A stretch of DNA of 64,000 bases from G963667675 sp963667675. Lineage in GTDB: Bacteria > Chloroflexota > Dehalococcoidia > Lucifugimonadales > UBA3495. Below are positions 17,792-26,113 of this stretch, in pieces. A program made the position numbers and the translations under genes. How positions within the stretch are numbered: the first letter of the stretch is position 1; every line of letters starts with the position of its first letter. The DNA is taken from assembly GCA_963667675.1 (NCBI GenBank), contig OY763929.1, positions 2,294,001 through 2,358,000 of the forward strand. Direction: 5' to 3'. The notes beneath the pieces were generated by a model that did no database searches, was not told where the DNA came from, and saw nothing but the letters and a program-made list of their open reading frames with translations.

Positions 17792-18282
17792 TGCCCCGAA
17801 ACGCCTATGTGTCAAGCCGCTGTTCTGCTATTGAAGACAGGCTTCGATACGCTACCAGCAAATCGCAAGCTGACCCTGATTTAGGCGCCTACCTCGCAGA
17901 TTATATCAGCGTGCTAATCTCGGGGGTAGTAGAGGATTGTATCGAGTACTTAGTCGTCCAACGGGCAAGCAAGGCAAATGATCCACACCTTCAGGAGTTT
18001 GTCCGATCTTCAATAGACATGCAGTTTAGAAACCCTCGGTCGCAAGACATAGCCAATGTTCTTGCCAGATTTGGCGATGACTATCGAAACTCGTATGGTA
18101 ATTCGGTAAGTCAGGAAGCTAGGGAGGCGCTAGGAAGTATCGTTAGTAACCGCATGTCATTAGCGCACGTCGGCGAGACTCAATCGCACTTCACAGTCAA
18201 TGAGGTGCGCCGATACTTTGAGCTAGTCGTTGAAATACTAGACGTTGTGGAGGAAATACTCCTTTCAAATAATGACCCTTAA
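17791..18282 (+). CDS. HEPN-domain protein, likely ribonuclease partner of DUF262 protein
   Basis: This 163-residue, mostly helical protein ends in the segment SNRMSLAHVGE. The Arg-x4-His there is the HEPN ribonuclease motif, in the usual place near the start of the last helices. The front part (YLADYISVLISGVVEDCIEYLVVQRA) fits the MAE_28990/RiboL-PSP-like HEPN group. Translation is probably coupled to the DUF262 gene (TAATG). HEPN proteins are common toxins or effectors in abortive-infection and toxin-antitoxin systems. The pair may be a small defence module; which partner senses and which acts is unknown. Confidence 0.7.
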   Translation: MPRNAYVSSRCSAIEDRLRYATSKSQADPDLGAYLADYISVLISGVVEDCIEYLVVQRASKANDPHLQEFVRSSIDMQFRNPRSQDIANVLARFGDDYRNSYGNSVSQEAREALGSIVSNRMSLAHVGETQSHFTVNEVRRYFELVVEILDVVEEILLSNNDP

Positions 18283-18513
18283 CCTCAGCTTTACTGGACT
18301 ACATCCTTTTGCCAGTGGTGATTAAACCTCCCCACTCATCGCCTTGAGCCGCGCAGTTGTCGGCAATCGTCCATTCACCCCTTTAGACCTTGTTCTTTGC
18401 CTCTTCATAGGGAAAACGACGTAACATGCTGTCCTGTTACCCAGACAGTCCCTTCTTGAATGAGCAACCCCTGGCAAGACGATCAGCGTCAAGGCGAAAA
18501 TGTCACCATCGGT

Positions 18514-18519
18514 TATAAT
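18514..18519 (+). promoter_or_regulatory. Candidate -10 box for thrS
   Basis: TATAAT 51 bases before the thrS ATG. No good -35 is visible, and no T-box leader signature was found in the 288-base gap. Confidence 0.45.
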
Positions 18520-18570
18520 GCACCTCGACCCCCGATAGTTCCCAAACCCCAGAATCTCTAAGGTACAACC

Positions 18571-20325
18571 ATGCTCGACCACGGCGCCCCGGACACGGGC
18601 CACGTCAGTCCTGAACAGGCCCTCCGCCACCGTATGCGGCATTCCGCTGCGCACGTTATGGCCGAGGCCGTGCTCCAACTGTTCCCAGAGGCCAAGTTCG
18701 CCATCGGGCCTCCTACCCACGACGGCTTCTACTACGACTTCGACGTGCCCCGGCCCTTCACTCCCGAAGACCTGGAGCAGATCGAGCAGGCCATGGTTCA
18801 GACCATCGCCGCACAACATCCCTTCCAACGAGAAGAAGTCCAACGGGAAGAAGCGCGGTCGATGTTCGCCGACCAGCCGTACAAGCTGGAAATCATAGAC
18901 GGGCTGGAGGACGCCGAGACCCTGTCCATATACCGTCACGGCGCTTTCGTTGACTTATGTCAAGGGCCTCACGTGGACAACACCGCCGACATCTCCGCCG
19001 TCAAGCTGCTCAGCGTCGCCGGCGCCTACTGGCGGGGGGACGAGAACCGGCCCATGCTCCAGCGCATCTACGGCACCGCCTTCGAGAGCCGGGAACGGCT
19101 GGACGAGCACCTGTCCCTGCTGGAAGAGGCTGAAAAGCGGGACCACCGCCTGCTGGGCCGGCAACTGGGCCTGTTCACCGTCCACGAAGAAGTCGGCCCC
19201 GGGCTCATTGTTTGGCATCCCAAGGGCGGCCGAATCCGGGCCATCATCGAGGACTACTGGCGCGGCCTGCACTACCGCCGCGGCTACGACGTCGTCTACT
19301 CCCCCCACATCGGGCGGGGCCGCCTCTGGCAGACCAGCGGCCATCTGGACTTCTATCAAGAAAACATGTACGCCGCGGTAGAGGTGGACGAACAGGAATA
19401 CTTCCTCAAGCCCATGAACTGCCCCTTCCACATCATGATCTACCGGTCATCTCTCCGCAGCTACCGTGAGCTGCCCCTGCGCTTCGCCGAACTGGGCACG
19501 GTCTACCGCTACGAGCGCAGCGGCGTGCTCCACGGGCTGATGAGAGTCCGAGGCTTCACCCAGGACGACGCCCACATCTTCTGCCAGCCCGACCAGGTTG
19601 AGTCCGAGGTGGGAGGCGTCCTAGACCTCACCCTGGAATTGCTCAAGGCCTTCGGCTTCGCCGACTACACCATTGCCCTGGCAACCCGCCCCGAGAAGTA
19701 CGTCGGCGACCCCGAGATGTGGGACCACGCCACCAACTCGCTACGCAATGCTTTACAGCAACGGAAGATAGCCTTCGACGTAGACGAGGGCGGCGGCGCC
19801 TTCTACGGGCCCAAGATAGACATACACATCACCGACGCCATCGGCCGCTCCTGGCAATGCGCCACCGTCCAGTTCGACTTCAACCTGCCGGAACGGTTCG
19901 ACCTGACCTTCCAGGACTCAGAAGGAGGCCGCAGCCGCCCCTACATGGTGCACCGGGCCGTCCTGGGATCCATGGAGCGGTTCCTGGGGGTGCTGACCGA
20001 GCACTACGGCGGCGCGTTCCCGGTGTGGCTCGCTCCCGTCCAGGCAACGGTCATCCCTATCGCCGAGCGCCACCTGGACTACGCCAATCAAGTTCAGGCA
20101 ACGTTGTCGGAGGCTGGCTTCCGGGTGGAAGTCGACGGCCGCAACGAGCGCATGAACCTGAAAATACGCAACGCCCAGATGATGAAGGTCCCCTACATGC
20201 TGGTGGTCGGCGACCGCGAGGCGGAAGCCGGCGCCGTAGCCGTCCGCCAGCGCGACGGACAAGACCTTGGCGCGGTGCCCCTGCCAGAGTTCGCGGAGCG
20301 GCTGGGGCAGGAGGCGTCTGTATGA
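18571..20325 (+). CDS. thrS: Threonyl-tRNA synthetase (lacks N-terminal TGS domain)
   Basis: Charges tRNA-Thr with threonine. At 584 residues it is about 55-60 shorter than E. coli ThrS, because the N-terminal TGS domain is missing. It begins near the N2 editing domain, whose HSAAHVMAEAV and CQGPHVDNT metal-type motifs are present. Class II core motifs follow: MNCPFHIMIYRS (zinc Cys), RFAELGTVYRYERSGVLHGLMRVRGFTQDDAHIFC, and GSMERFLGVLTEHYGGAFPVWLAP leading into the anticodon-binding domain. The ATG at 18571 is the first in-frame start. Its TGA overlaps the next gene's ATG. Confidence 0.96.
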   Translation: MLDHGAPDTGHVSPEQALRHRMRHSAAHVMAEAVLQLFPEAKFAIGPPTHDGFYYDFDVPRPFTPEDLEQIEQAMVQTIAAQHPFQREEVQREEARSMFADQPYKLEIIDGLEDAETLSIYRHGAFVDLCQGPHVDNTADISAVKLLSVAGAYWRGDENRPMLQRIYGTAFESRERLDEHLSLLEEAEKRDHRLLGRQLGLFTVHEEVGPGLIVWHPKGGRIRAIIEDYWRGLHYRRGYDVVYSPHIGRGRLWQTSGHLDFYQENMYAAVEVDEQEYFLKPMNCPFHIMIYRSSLRSYRELPLRFAELGTVYRYERSGVLHGLMRVRGFTQDDAHIFCQPDQVESEVGGVLDLTLELLKAFGFADYTIALATRPEKYVGDPEMWDHATNSLRNALQQRKIAFDVDEGGGAFYGPKIDIHITDAIGRSWQCATVQFDFNLPERFDLTFQDSEGGRSRPYMVHRAVLGSMERFLGVLTEHYGGAFPVWLAPVQATVIPIAERHLDYANQVQATLSEAGFRVEVDGRNERMNLKIRNAQMMKVPYMLVVGDREAEAGAVAVRQRDGQDLGAVPLPEFAERLGQEASV

Positions 20326-20591
20326 AGACCTACGTGTTGCCGATCAATATTGAGCCGGATGAGGGTGACAATTGGTTCGCCGAAATTCCCCTGCTCCCAG
20401 GTTGCGCCCTATCCTGCCACCCGCGTGAACACGTCCTGGAATCTCTGCAAGAAACAGCCCAGGACATGCTGGAAGTCATGATAGAGTACGGAGACCCGTT
20501 GCCGGCGGGAATCGCAAAGTATGAAGTCAAATCAGCAGCCGAACTTCGTCAGCGCTGGGAAACGATAGAAATTACCATTGAGTCTCCGTGA
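20322..20591 (+). CDS. HicB-like antitoxin-family protein
   Basis: This 89-residue protein has the partial RNase H-like HicB/UPF0150 fold pattern: MKTYVLPINIEPDEGDNWFAEIPLLPGCALSCHPREHVLESLQETAQ and then a short acidic C-terminus. The N-terminal strand followed by LPGC is the usual HicB signature (normally P.lpGc.s.gdt..eA). No HicA toxin (60-80 residues, double-stranded RNA-binding fold) is adjacent. It starts with an ATGA overlap on the thrS stop and so may be co-translated with it. Orphan HicB-like proteins are common and often not part of a toxin system. Confidence 0.75.
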   Translation: MKTYVLPINIEPDEGDNWFAEIPLLPGCALSCHPREHVLESLQETAQDMLEVMIEYGDPLPAGIAKYEVKSAAELRQRWETIEITIESP

Positions 20592-20638
20592 GGCAGAGGG
20601 ATCAAGCCTACGCATAGCACAGTAGAGATGGAAAAGCC

Positions 20639-21130
20639 TTGATACAACTGTCCGGCCCAGAAAAGTATTTCATCAAATTCACTCCCGAAGAAATTACCGA
20701 CATCGCCTCTGACGACGGAACAACTGAATTTTCCCCGCGCGTGAGAAAATCTGGACCGAAAATATATGTCGTTCATGAAAGCCAAACACCCGTTTACGTC
20801 GGCCAAACAACATCATCAATCGCCGCGAGGCTAAGCAAGGGCTCCAAGCAAGATCCCAGCAAAAATCACGGGTATAGTGGTCACCAATGGCGTCGAAGTC
20901 TATGTCAAGCAAACATAGACATCTGGATACTGCAATTCGAGGACAAATCCACCGCCAAGCGAGACTTAGAGACAATTGAAGCAGAGGTCGTATTCTTGCT
21001 TCGACAAAGGGGACAATGGCCTAGGTATCAAACCGAGATTCACTTTCATCAATCCAACGCTCTGCACAGGCAGACATCTGAGCAAATCGTAGACCAATAC
21101 CGGAGCCCCAATGCCCAACCGCCTGATTAA
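20639..21130 (+). CDS. GIY-YIG-type nuclease-like protein
   Basis: This 163-residue protein has the GIY-YIG pattern as KIYVV, ten residues later PVYVGQT, then SSIAARL. The acidic ETIEAEVVFL segment would carry the metal-binding Glu, and WPRYQTEIHFH follows. The start is TTG at 20639 with GGAAAA just upstream; the nearer ATG at 20627 terminates after four codons. Its 3' end overlaps the DUF255 gene by 20 bases. Composition is more AT-rich than its neighbours. It sits alone after the HicB-like gene; target and role are unknown (repair, restriction or selfish element are all possible). Confidence 0.65.
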   Translation: MIQLSGPEKYFIKFTPEEITDIASDDGTTEFSPRVRKSGPKIYVVHESQTPVYVGQTTSSIAARLSKGSKQDPSKNHGYSGHQWRRSLCQANIDIWILQFEDKSTAKRDLETIEAEVVFLLRQRGQWPRYQTEIHFHQSNALHRQTSEQIVDQYRSPNAQPPD

Positions 21131-23162
21131 CGAGACCAGCCCCTACCTGCTGCAGCACGCCCACAACCCCGTGGACTGGTATCCCTGGGGCGAGGAGGCC
21201 CTGCAGCGGGCCAAGGCCGAAAACAAGCCCATCCTGCTCAGCATCGGCTATTCGGCTTGCCACTGGTGCCACGTGATGGAGCGGGAGTCCTTCGAGAACG
21301 AGGACACAGCCACGCTGATGAACGCCAACTTCATCAGCATAAAGGTCGACCGGGAGGAACGCCCCGACCTGGACGCAATCTACATGGAGGCTGTCCAGAT
21401 GCTCACCGGCAGCGGCGGCTGGCCCATGACCGTGTTCCTGACCCCCGACTGCAAGCCCTTCTACGGCGGCACCTACTTCCCGCCGGTGGATCACCCCAAC
21501 ATGCCCGGCTTCCCCCGCCTGCTGCTGGCCATGGCCCAGGCCTACAAGGAACAGCAGGGGGCCATCGCCCAGACCACCAGGCAGCTTGCCGACCGCATGG
21601 GCTGGTCGGGCCGCGTGTCCGTCGGCCACAACCCCCTGACCGTAGACACCCTGCACCAGGCCTACTCCAGCCTGGCCTCCGGGTTCGACTACCAGAACGG
21701 CGGCATCGGCGCGGCGCCCAAGTTCCCCCAGCCCATGACCCTGGAGTTCCTGCTGCGCTACCACCACCGGGGCTTCAGCGACCGGGCCTTGGAGATGGCC
21801 CACCTCACCCTGCAGAACATGGCCCACGGCGGCATGTACGACCAGGTAGGCGGCGGCTTCCACCGCTACTCCACCGATGCCCACTGGCTGGTGCCCCACT
21901 TCGAAAAGATGCTCTACGACAACGCCCTGCTGGCCCGGCTCTACCTCCACGCCTACCAGGCCACCGGGCAGGCTCTCTATCGCCGCATCACAGAAGAAAC
22001 GCTGGACTACGTGCTGCGGGAGATGACCGACCCGCTGGGCGGTTTCTACTCGGCCCAGGACGCCGACAGCGAGGGAGTAGAGGGCAAGTTCTTCGTTTGG
22101 ACGCCCGAGGAATTCCAGTCGGCCCTGGGCAAGGACACCGGCGACCTTATCGGCGGGTATTACGGGATGACCGACGCCGGGAACTTCGAGGGCAAGACCA
22201 TCCTAAACATACCCCAGGAACCCGCCTCCTTTGCCCGGGAGCAGGGCATCCCTTTGCCCCAACTGGAAGACATGGTGTACCAAGCCAAGCAGACCCTGCT
22301 GGACATCCGGGAGCAGCGAGTTCACCCCTTGCTCGACGACAAGGTGCTGGCCTCCTGGAACGGCCTGATGCTCCGCAGCTTCGCCGAGGCCGCGGTGGCC
22401 CTGGGTCGGGACGACTATCTGCAGGCCGCGGTCAACAACGCCGAGTTCTTGCTAAACGCCATGAAACCCCAGGGACGCCTCCTGCGCACCTACCGCAACG
22501 GGCAGGCCAAGCTCCTCGCCTACTTGGAGGACTACGCTTTCGTCGCCGACGGCCTGATAGCCCTGTACGAGGCAACCTTCGACCGCCGCTGGCTCACCGA
22601 AGCCGTTTCCCTGGCCGATGCGATGATCGACCTGTTCTGGGACGAGGGCGCTGGCTTCTTCTACGACACCGGCTCGGACCACGAGTCCCTGGTCATGCGC
22701 CCCCGGGACATCTTCGACAACGCCCAGCCCTGCGGCGGCTCAGTGGCCTCCGACGTCCTGCTGCGGCTGGCGCTGATCACCGGCAACCAGGACTACTCCG
22801 CCAAGGCCGCCAAGCCCCTGCGGGCCCTCAGCGACGTGATGGGCCAGGCCCCGGCCGGCACCGGCCACTGGCTGGCAGCCCTCGACTTCTACGTATCTGC
22901 GCCCAAAGAGATAGCCGTCGTCGGCCCCCGGACAAGTCCCGCAACGCAACAACTCCTGGACGCCATATTCACCCGCTACCTGCCCAACAAGGTCGTGGTG
23001 GGCGCTCCCGGCTCCGATGCCAGCGACGAGGCCATTCCGCTGCTGCAGGACAGGGGCATGATCAACGGCAAGCCCACGGCCTACGTTTGCCGGAACTACG
23101 CCTGCCAACTTCCGGTGACCGACGAGCAGGCCCTGGCAGCCCAGCTTGCTGAGTCACAGTAG
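21111..23162 (+). CDS. DUF255 thioredoxin-like/glycosidase-like protein (YyaL/SPATA20 family)
   Basis: This 683-residue cytosolic protein begins with a thioredoxin-like domain: NETSPYLLQHAHNPVDWYPWG, a CxxC-type ACHWCHVM at about residue 47-54, and SGGWPMTVFLTP. It continues into a six-hairpin glycosidase-like helical region (GGMYDQVGGGFHRYS, WLVPHFEKMLYDNALL). The architecture and length match the widespread YyaL/SPATA20 family. The biochemical function of this family is not settled; an epimerase-type fold is suggested for the second domain. The ATG at 21111 begins right at the conserved start MPNRLINETSPYL, inside the end of the preceding gene. Confidence 0.92.
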   Translation: MPNRLINETSPYLLQHAHNPVDWYPWGEEALQRAKAENKPILLSIGYSACHWCHVMERESFENEDTATLMNANFISIKVDREERPDLDAIYMEAVQMLTGSGGWPMTVFLTPDCKPFYGGTYFPPVDHPNMPGFPRLLLAMAQAYKEQQGAIAQTTRQLADRMGWSGRVSVGHNPLTVDTLHQAYSSLASGFDYQNGGIGAAPKFPQPMTLEFLLRYHHRGFSDRALEMAHLTLQNMAHGGMYDQVGGGFHRYSTDAHWLVPHFEKMLYDNALLARLYLHAYQATGQALYRRITEETLDYVLREMTDPLGGFYSAQDADSEGVEGKFFVWTPEEFQSALGKDTGDLIGGYYGMTDAGNFEGKTILNIPQEPASFAREQGIPLPQLEDMVYQAKQTLLDIREQRVHPLLDDKVLASWNGLMLRSFAEAAVALGRDDYLQAAVNNAEFLLNAMKPQGRLLRTYRNGQAKLLAYLEDYAFVADGLIALYEATFDRRWLTEAVSLADAMIDLFWDEGAGFFYDTGSDHESLVMRPRDIFDNAQPCGGSVASDVLLRLALITGNQDYSAKAAKPLRALSDVMGQAPAGTGHWLAALDFYVSAPKEIAVVGPRTSPATQQLLDAIFTRYLPNKVVVGAPGSDASDEAIPLLQDRGMINGKPTAYVCRNYACQLPVTDEQALAAQLAESQ

Positions 23163-23197
23163 TCAAGGTTACGCCCTAACTGCTAAGGAGACTGTGC

Positions 23198-24619
23198 ATG
23201 ACCACACCTGAAGACCTGTACGAAATCCTGCAAGTCCACCCCTCGGCGCACCAGGAGGTTGTCGACGCGGCATATCAGCGGCTCGCGCAGCTTTATCATC
23301 CCGCCGCGGATCCGTCGCCGGAAGCAGCCGCCATGCTGGGGGCCATCGGCAGGGCCTACGCCGTGCTGGGCAACCCCGAACAACGTACCGCCTACGACCA
23401 AAGTCAGGAAACTCCAACCGCGGGCGCGGCGGATCAGGACGAATCTCGATCTTGGCGAGGGATCAGCAAGAGCAACCCAGACTACTTCACCATCGGCTCA
23501 CATAAAGAAGACGTAACCAGGATTCAAGGCCCGCCCGATTCCACCAACTTCGACGAACACCGGGATGAAGAGACATGGACATACTCTGGCGGGATTGTTT
23601 ATTTCAACCGCTCTGGCCGAGTTGTAGGGTGGAGTATCTTCGACGGAAGCAGCCTAGAATTCTTCAAGGTGACGATAGTCCCCGGCCTTAACGCCACAAC
23701 CTCTGATTTCTTCTCAGTGGGCTCACACAAAGACGACGTTTTCAGGCTACAAGGAACGCCTTATCGCTTAACCACACCATCTCAAAAGACCCTTGCCGCC
23801 ACTCAGGAAGAGCCAGGATATCGACATTTGTGGAGGCGAGAACTGCGCAGAATGATCGACTACGAACATCCCAAGTATTATGAACTGATCGAAGAATACG
23901 ATGTAGGAGAAGACCCGGACCTAGAAACCTGGCATTTCCCCAACGGCGTCGTTGAGTTGTCAATTGCCACAGGACGCGTCACCGCTTGGCAGAACAGGGA
24001 CGGATCACTTAAGGCTCAGCGCCGGTGCGTAAAGCAGGATGCCCAACAGACATGGACGGGGGAGTATTTCACCCTCGGGTCGAACTCGGCCACCGTGGTG
24101 AGGGTGCAAGGAGATCCCGTCTATAAAGAAAGAAGACACTCTGGCACGGAAATATGGCACTATGAACATGACAGCAAAGTAGAACTCAAGCGAGGGCGCT
24201 TCTCGGGATGGCGCGTCTTGGGATGGAGCAGCTACAGCGGGAACTTAAAAGTCCGAGTGGGGCCGGGACCCAATGTTACTTCTCGCCATATATTTTCCTT
24301 GGGTTCCCACAAGGACGACGTAGCCAGACTGCAAGGGACGCCACAGAGCATTAACACTTATATGGATGTTTGTGAGGCTTGGCATTATAGCAGTGCATCT
24401 GTCTATTTCTCTTACGCCAATCGCGTAACCGATTGGGACAATCCGGAAGGCGTCCTCAAGGCGGAAGGGATACGGCCTGACTTCACGGATGCCAAGCGGC
24501 TAGCCGAAAAGATACGCGGCCAAAGTTCAGGTCAACCTGCGGCCCAAGGCTGCTTCAGCCTGCTGGCGGCCCTGCTCCTTTTTGCCCTCGTCGCCTCGGT
24601 GCCGGCGTTCTTTGTCTAG
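23198..24619 (+). CDS. J-like domain protein with four novel repeats and C-terminal membrane anchor
   Basis: Residues 4-68 match a DnaJ J-domain (DLYEILQVHPSA, then AYAVLGNPEQRTAYDQ), but the catalytic HPD tripeptide is HPA (LYHPAADPSPEA), so normal Hsp70 stimulation is unlikely. Residues about 95-420 contain four copies of a unit beginning F(T/S)xGS(H/N)K(D/E)DVxRxQGxP and ending in a WxY...V.F...RVxxW strand pattern. Copy 2 carries an insertion, and copy 3 has SATV in place of KDDV. A last hydrophobic helix (CFSLLAALLLFALVASVPAFFV region) would tail-anchor it. RBS AAGGAG lies ahead of the ATG. I do not recognise the repeat; a sensor or binding role is only a guess. Confidence 0.75.
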   Translation: MTTPEDLYEILQVHPSAHQEVVDAAYQRLAQLYHPAADPSPEAAAMLGAIGRAYAVLGNPEQRTAYDQSQETPTAGAADQDESRSWRGISKSNPDYFTIGSHKEDVTRIQGPPDSTNFDEHRDEETWTYSGGIVYFNRSGRVVGWSIFDGSSLEFFKVTIVPGLNATTSDFFSVGSHKDDVFRLQGTPYRLTTPSQKTLAATQEEPGYRHLWRRELRRMIDYEHPKYYELIEEYDVGEDPDLETWHFPNGVVELSIATGRVTAWQNRDGSLKAQRRCVKQDAQQTWTGEYFTLGSNSATVVRVQGDPVYKERRHSGTEIWHYEHDSKVELKRGRFSGWRVLGWSSYSGNLKVRVGPGPNVTSRHIFSLGSHKDDVARLQGTPQSINTYMDVCEAWHYSSASVYFSYANRVTDWDNPEGVLKAEGIRPDFTDAKRLAEKIRGQSSGQPAAQGCFSLLAALLLFALVASVPAFFV

Positions 24620-24662
24620 CCTCCCCCCAACCCCGCCACTACCGCCTGCCAGCGTCGGCCTG

Positions 24663-24668
24663 TATAAT
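24663..24668 (+). promoter_or_regulatory. Candidate -10 box for isocitrate dehydrogenase gene
   Basis: TATAAT preceded directly by TG, 64 bases before the ATG at 24733; no good -35 is seen. Confidence 0.4.
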
Positions 24669-24732
24669 GGGGCCTGTCTGTTGACGATGGACTACTACAT
24701 CCATTCCTACCCTCGACCCAAGGAGCTCTAGA

Positions 24733-25944
24733 ATGCCCAATCCGGCTTGGACCGACCAGATAGAGGCTGCCAAGGCCCACTTTGGCCAGGTCTTGGAAGA
24801 ACAGTTGGAGCGGGTGGAGAACCTCAAGCAGCAGCCCGACTGGCTGGACTTCAGCAGGATAAGCCCCATCAAGATCGGCATGATTGGCGGCGACGGCATC
24901 GGCCCCAGCCTCACCGCCGAGTGCCAGACGGTCCTGGAAAACCTGCTCGGCGACCAGGTCAAGAGCGGCAAAATAGAATTCCGCAACATAGAGGGTCTCA
25001 CCATCGAGAACCGGGCCGCCAAGCTGCAGTCCATCCCCGATGAAGTCATGGACCAGATCAAGGCCTGCCACGTCACCGTCAAGGCCCCGACCCACACCCC
25101 GGAGAAGGGCGACGGCTGGCCCAACCTGGAAAGCGCCAACGTCCGCATGAGGAAAGAGTTGGACCTGTTTGCCAACGTTAGGCCGGTCCGCATCCCGGCC
25201 CAGGGCATCGACTGGACCTTCTTCCGCGAGAACACCGAGGACATGTACGCCGTGGGCAGCCAGGGCGTCAACGTCTCCGAAGACTTGGGAGTCGACTTCC
25301 GGGTCATCACCAGCCAGGGCTCCGAGCGCATCATCGACGCCGCCTTTGCCCACGCCCAGCGCACCGGCAAAGACTACGTCACCATCGTCACCAAGGCTAA
25401 CATCGTCAAGACCACCGACGGCAAGTTCCTGGACATCGCCCGCCAGGTATCCGAACGCTACCCGGGCATCAAGTGGGACGGCTGGTACATCGACATTATG
25501 ACCGCGGCTCTGATCAACCCGGCCCGCCAGAAGCAGTTCCAGGTCCTGGCGCTGCCCAACCTATACGGCGACATCCTCACCGACGAAGCGGCCCAGGTCC
25601 AGGGCGGTGTCGGCACCGCGGGAGCCGCCAACATCGGCAAGGCCTACGCCATGTTCGAGGCCATTCACGGCAGCGCGCCCCGCATGGTCAGGGAGGGAAG
25701 GGCCCAGTACGCCGACCCCAGTTCCATGATTCGCGCCGGCGCCATGCTCATGGAGCACCTCGGGTTCCCCGAAATCGGCTCCAAGCTGCACAAGGCCCTG
25801 GATGTTTGCGGCCAGTACGAACGCAAGATAGTGATGACCGGCCGGGACACCGGGGCCACCAGCGCCGAGTTCGGCCAGTATCTGATGGATACCGTGGCCG
25901 ACTCCCGGATAGAGTCCAGGTGGGAAGAGTACGTCCACGCCTAG
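24733..25944 (+). CDS. icd: Isocitrate/isopropylmalate dehydrogenase family protein, probably isocitrate dehydrogenase
   Basis: This 403-residue beta-decarboxylating dehydrogenase probably converts isocitrate to 2-oxoglutarate in the TCA cycle. Motifs: IGMIGGDGIGPSLT, substrate loop ESANVRMRKELDLFANVRPV (SxN..R pattern of isocitrate dehydrogenases), RENTEDMYAV, catalytic Lys in TIVTKANI, Asp-rich NLYGDILTDEAAQVQGGVG, and EAIHGSAPRM. An extra N-terminal helix of about 45 residues precedes the core. The residues after HGSAP differ from both textbook NAD and NADP enzymes, so the cofactor is uncertain. RBS AAGGAG precedes the ATG. Malate dehydrogenase downstream supports a TCA role. Confidence 0.85.
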   Translation: MPNPAWTDQIEAAKAHFGQVLEEQLERVENLKQQPDWLDFSRISPIKIGMIGGDGIGPSLTAECQTVLENLLGDQVKSGKIEFRNIEGLTIENRAAKLQSIPDEVMDQIKACHVTVKAPTHTPEKGDGWPNLESANVRMRKELDLFANVRPVRIPAQGIDWTFFRENTEDMYAVGSQGVNVSEDLGVDFRVITSQGSERIIDAAFAHAQRTGKDYVTIVTKANIVKTTDGKFLDIARQVSERYPGIKWDGWYIDIMTAALINPARQKQFQVLALPNLYGDILTDEAAQVQGGVGTAGAANIGKAYAMFEAIHGSAPRMVREGRAQYADPSSMIRAGAMLMEHLGFPEIGSKLHKALDVCGQYERKIVMTGRDTGATSAEFGQYLMDTVADSRIESRWEEYVHA

Positions 25945-26113
25945 CCCCTGGCGGCAGGACTGCAGGTGTCCCGCTCATAATGGCCCGGCCAATGCTCCAA
26001 TGACCGACCCATGGCCTTCCCGGCTGGCTGCAGATTCCGCCTAGCCGGGGCAAGGCCCTAATATCGCCAACAAGCGGCAACGTCCAAAGTTGCCCATGGG
26101 AGGAAAACAGCAC

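Noticed and set aside
18283..18570. T-box riboswitch ahead of thrS.
   Set aside because: No AGGGTGGNACCGCG-type antiterminator sequence or terminator hairpin was found in the leader.
19719..20591. 290-residue frame ending in the HicB-like sequence.
   Set aside because: Its first 200 residues are thrS out of frame; the real gene starts at the ATGA overlap at 20322.
21257..23152. 631-residue plus-strand frame within the DUF255 gene.
   Set aside because: Arg/Pro/Gly/His-rich shadow typical of high-GC coding DNA; the DUF255 frame has conserved motifs.
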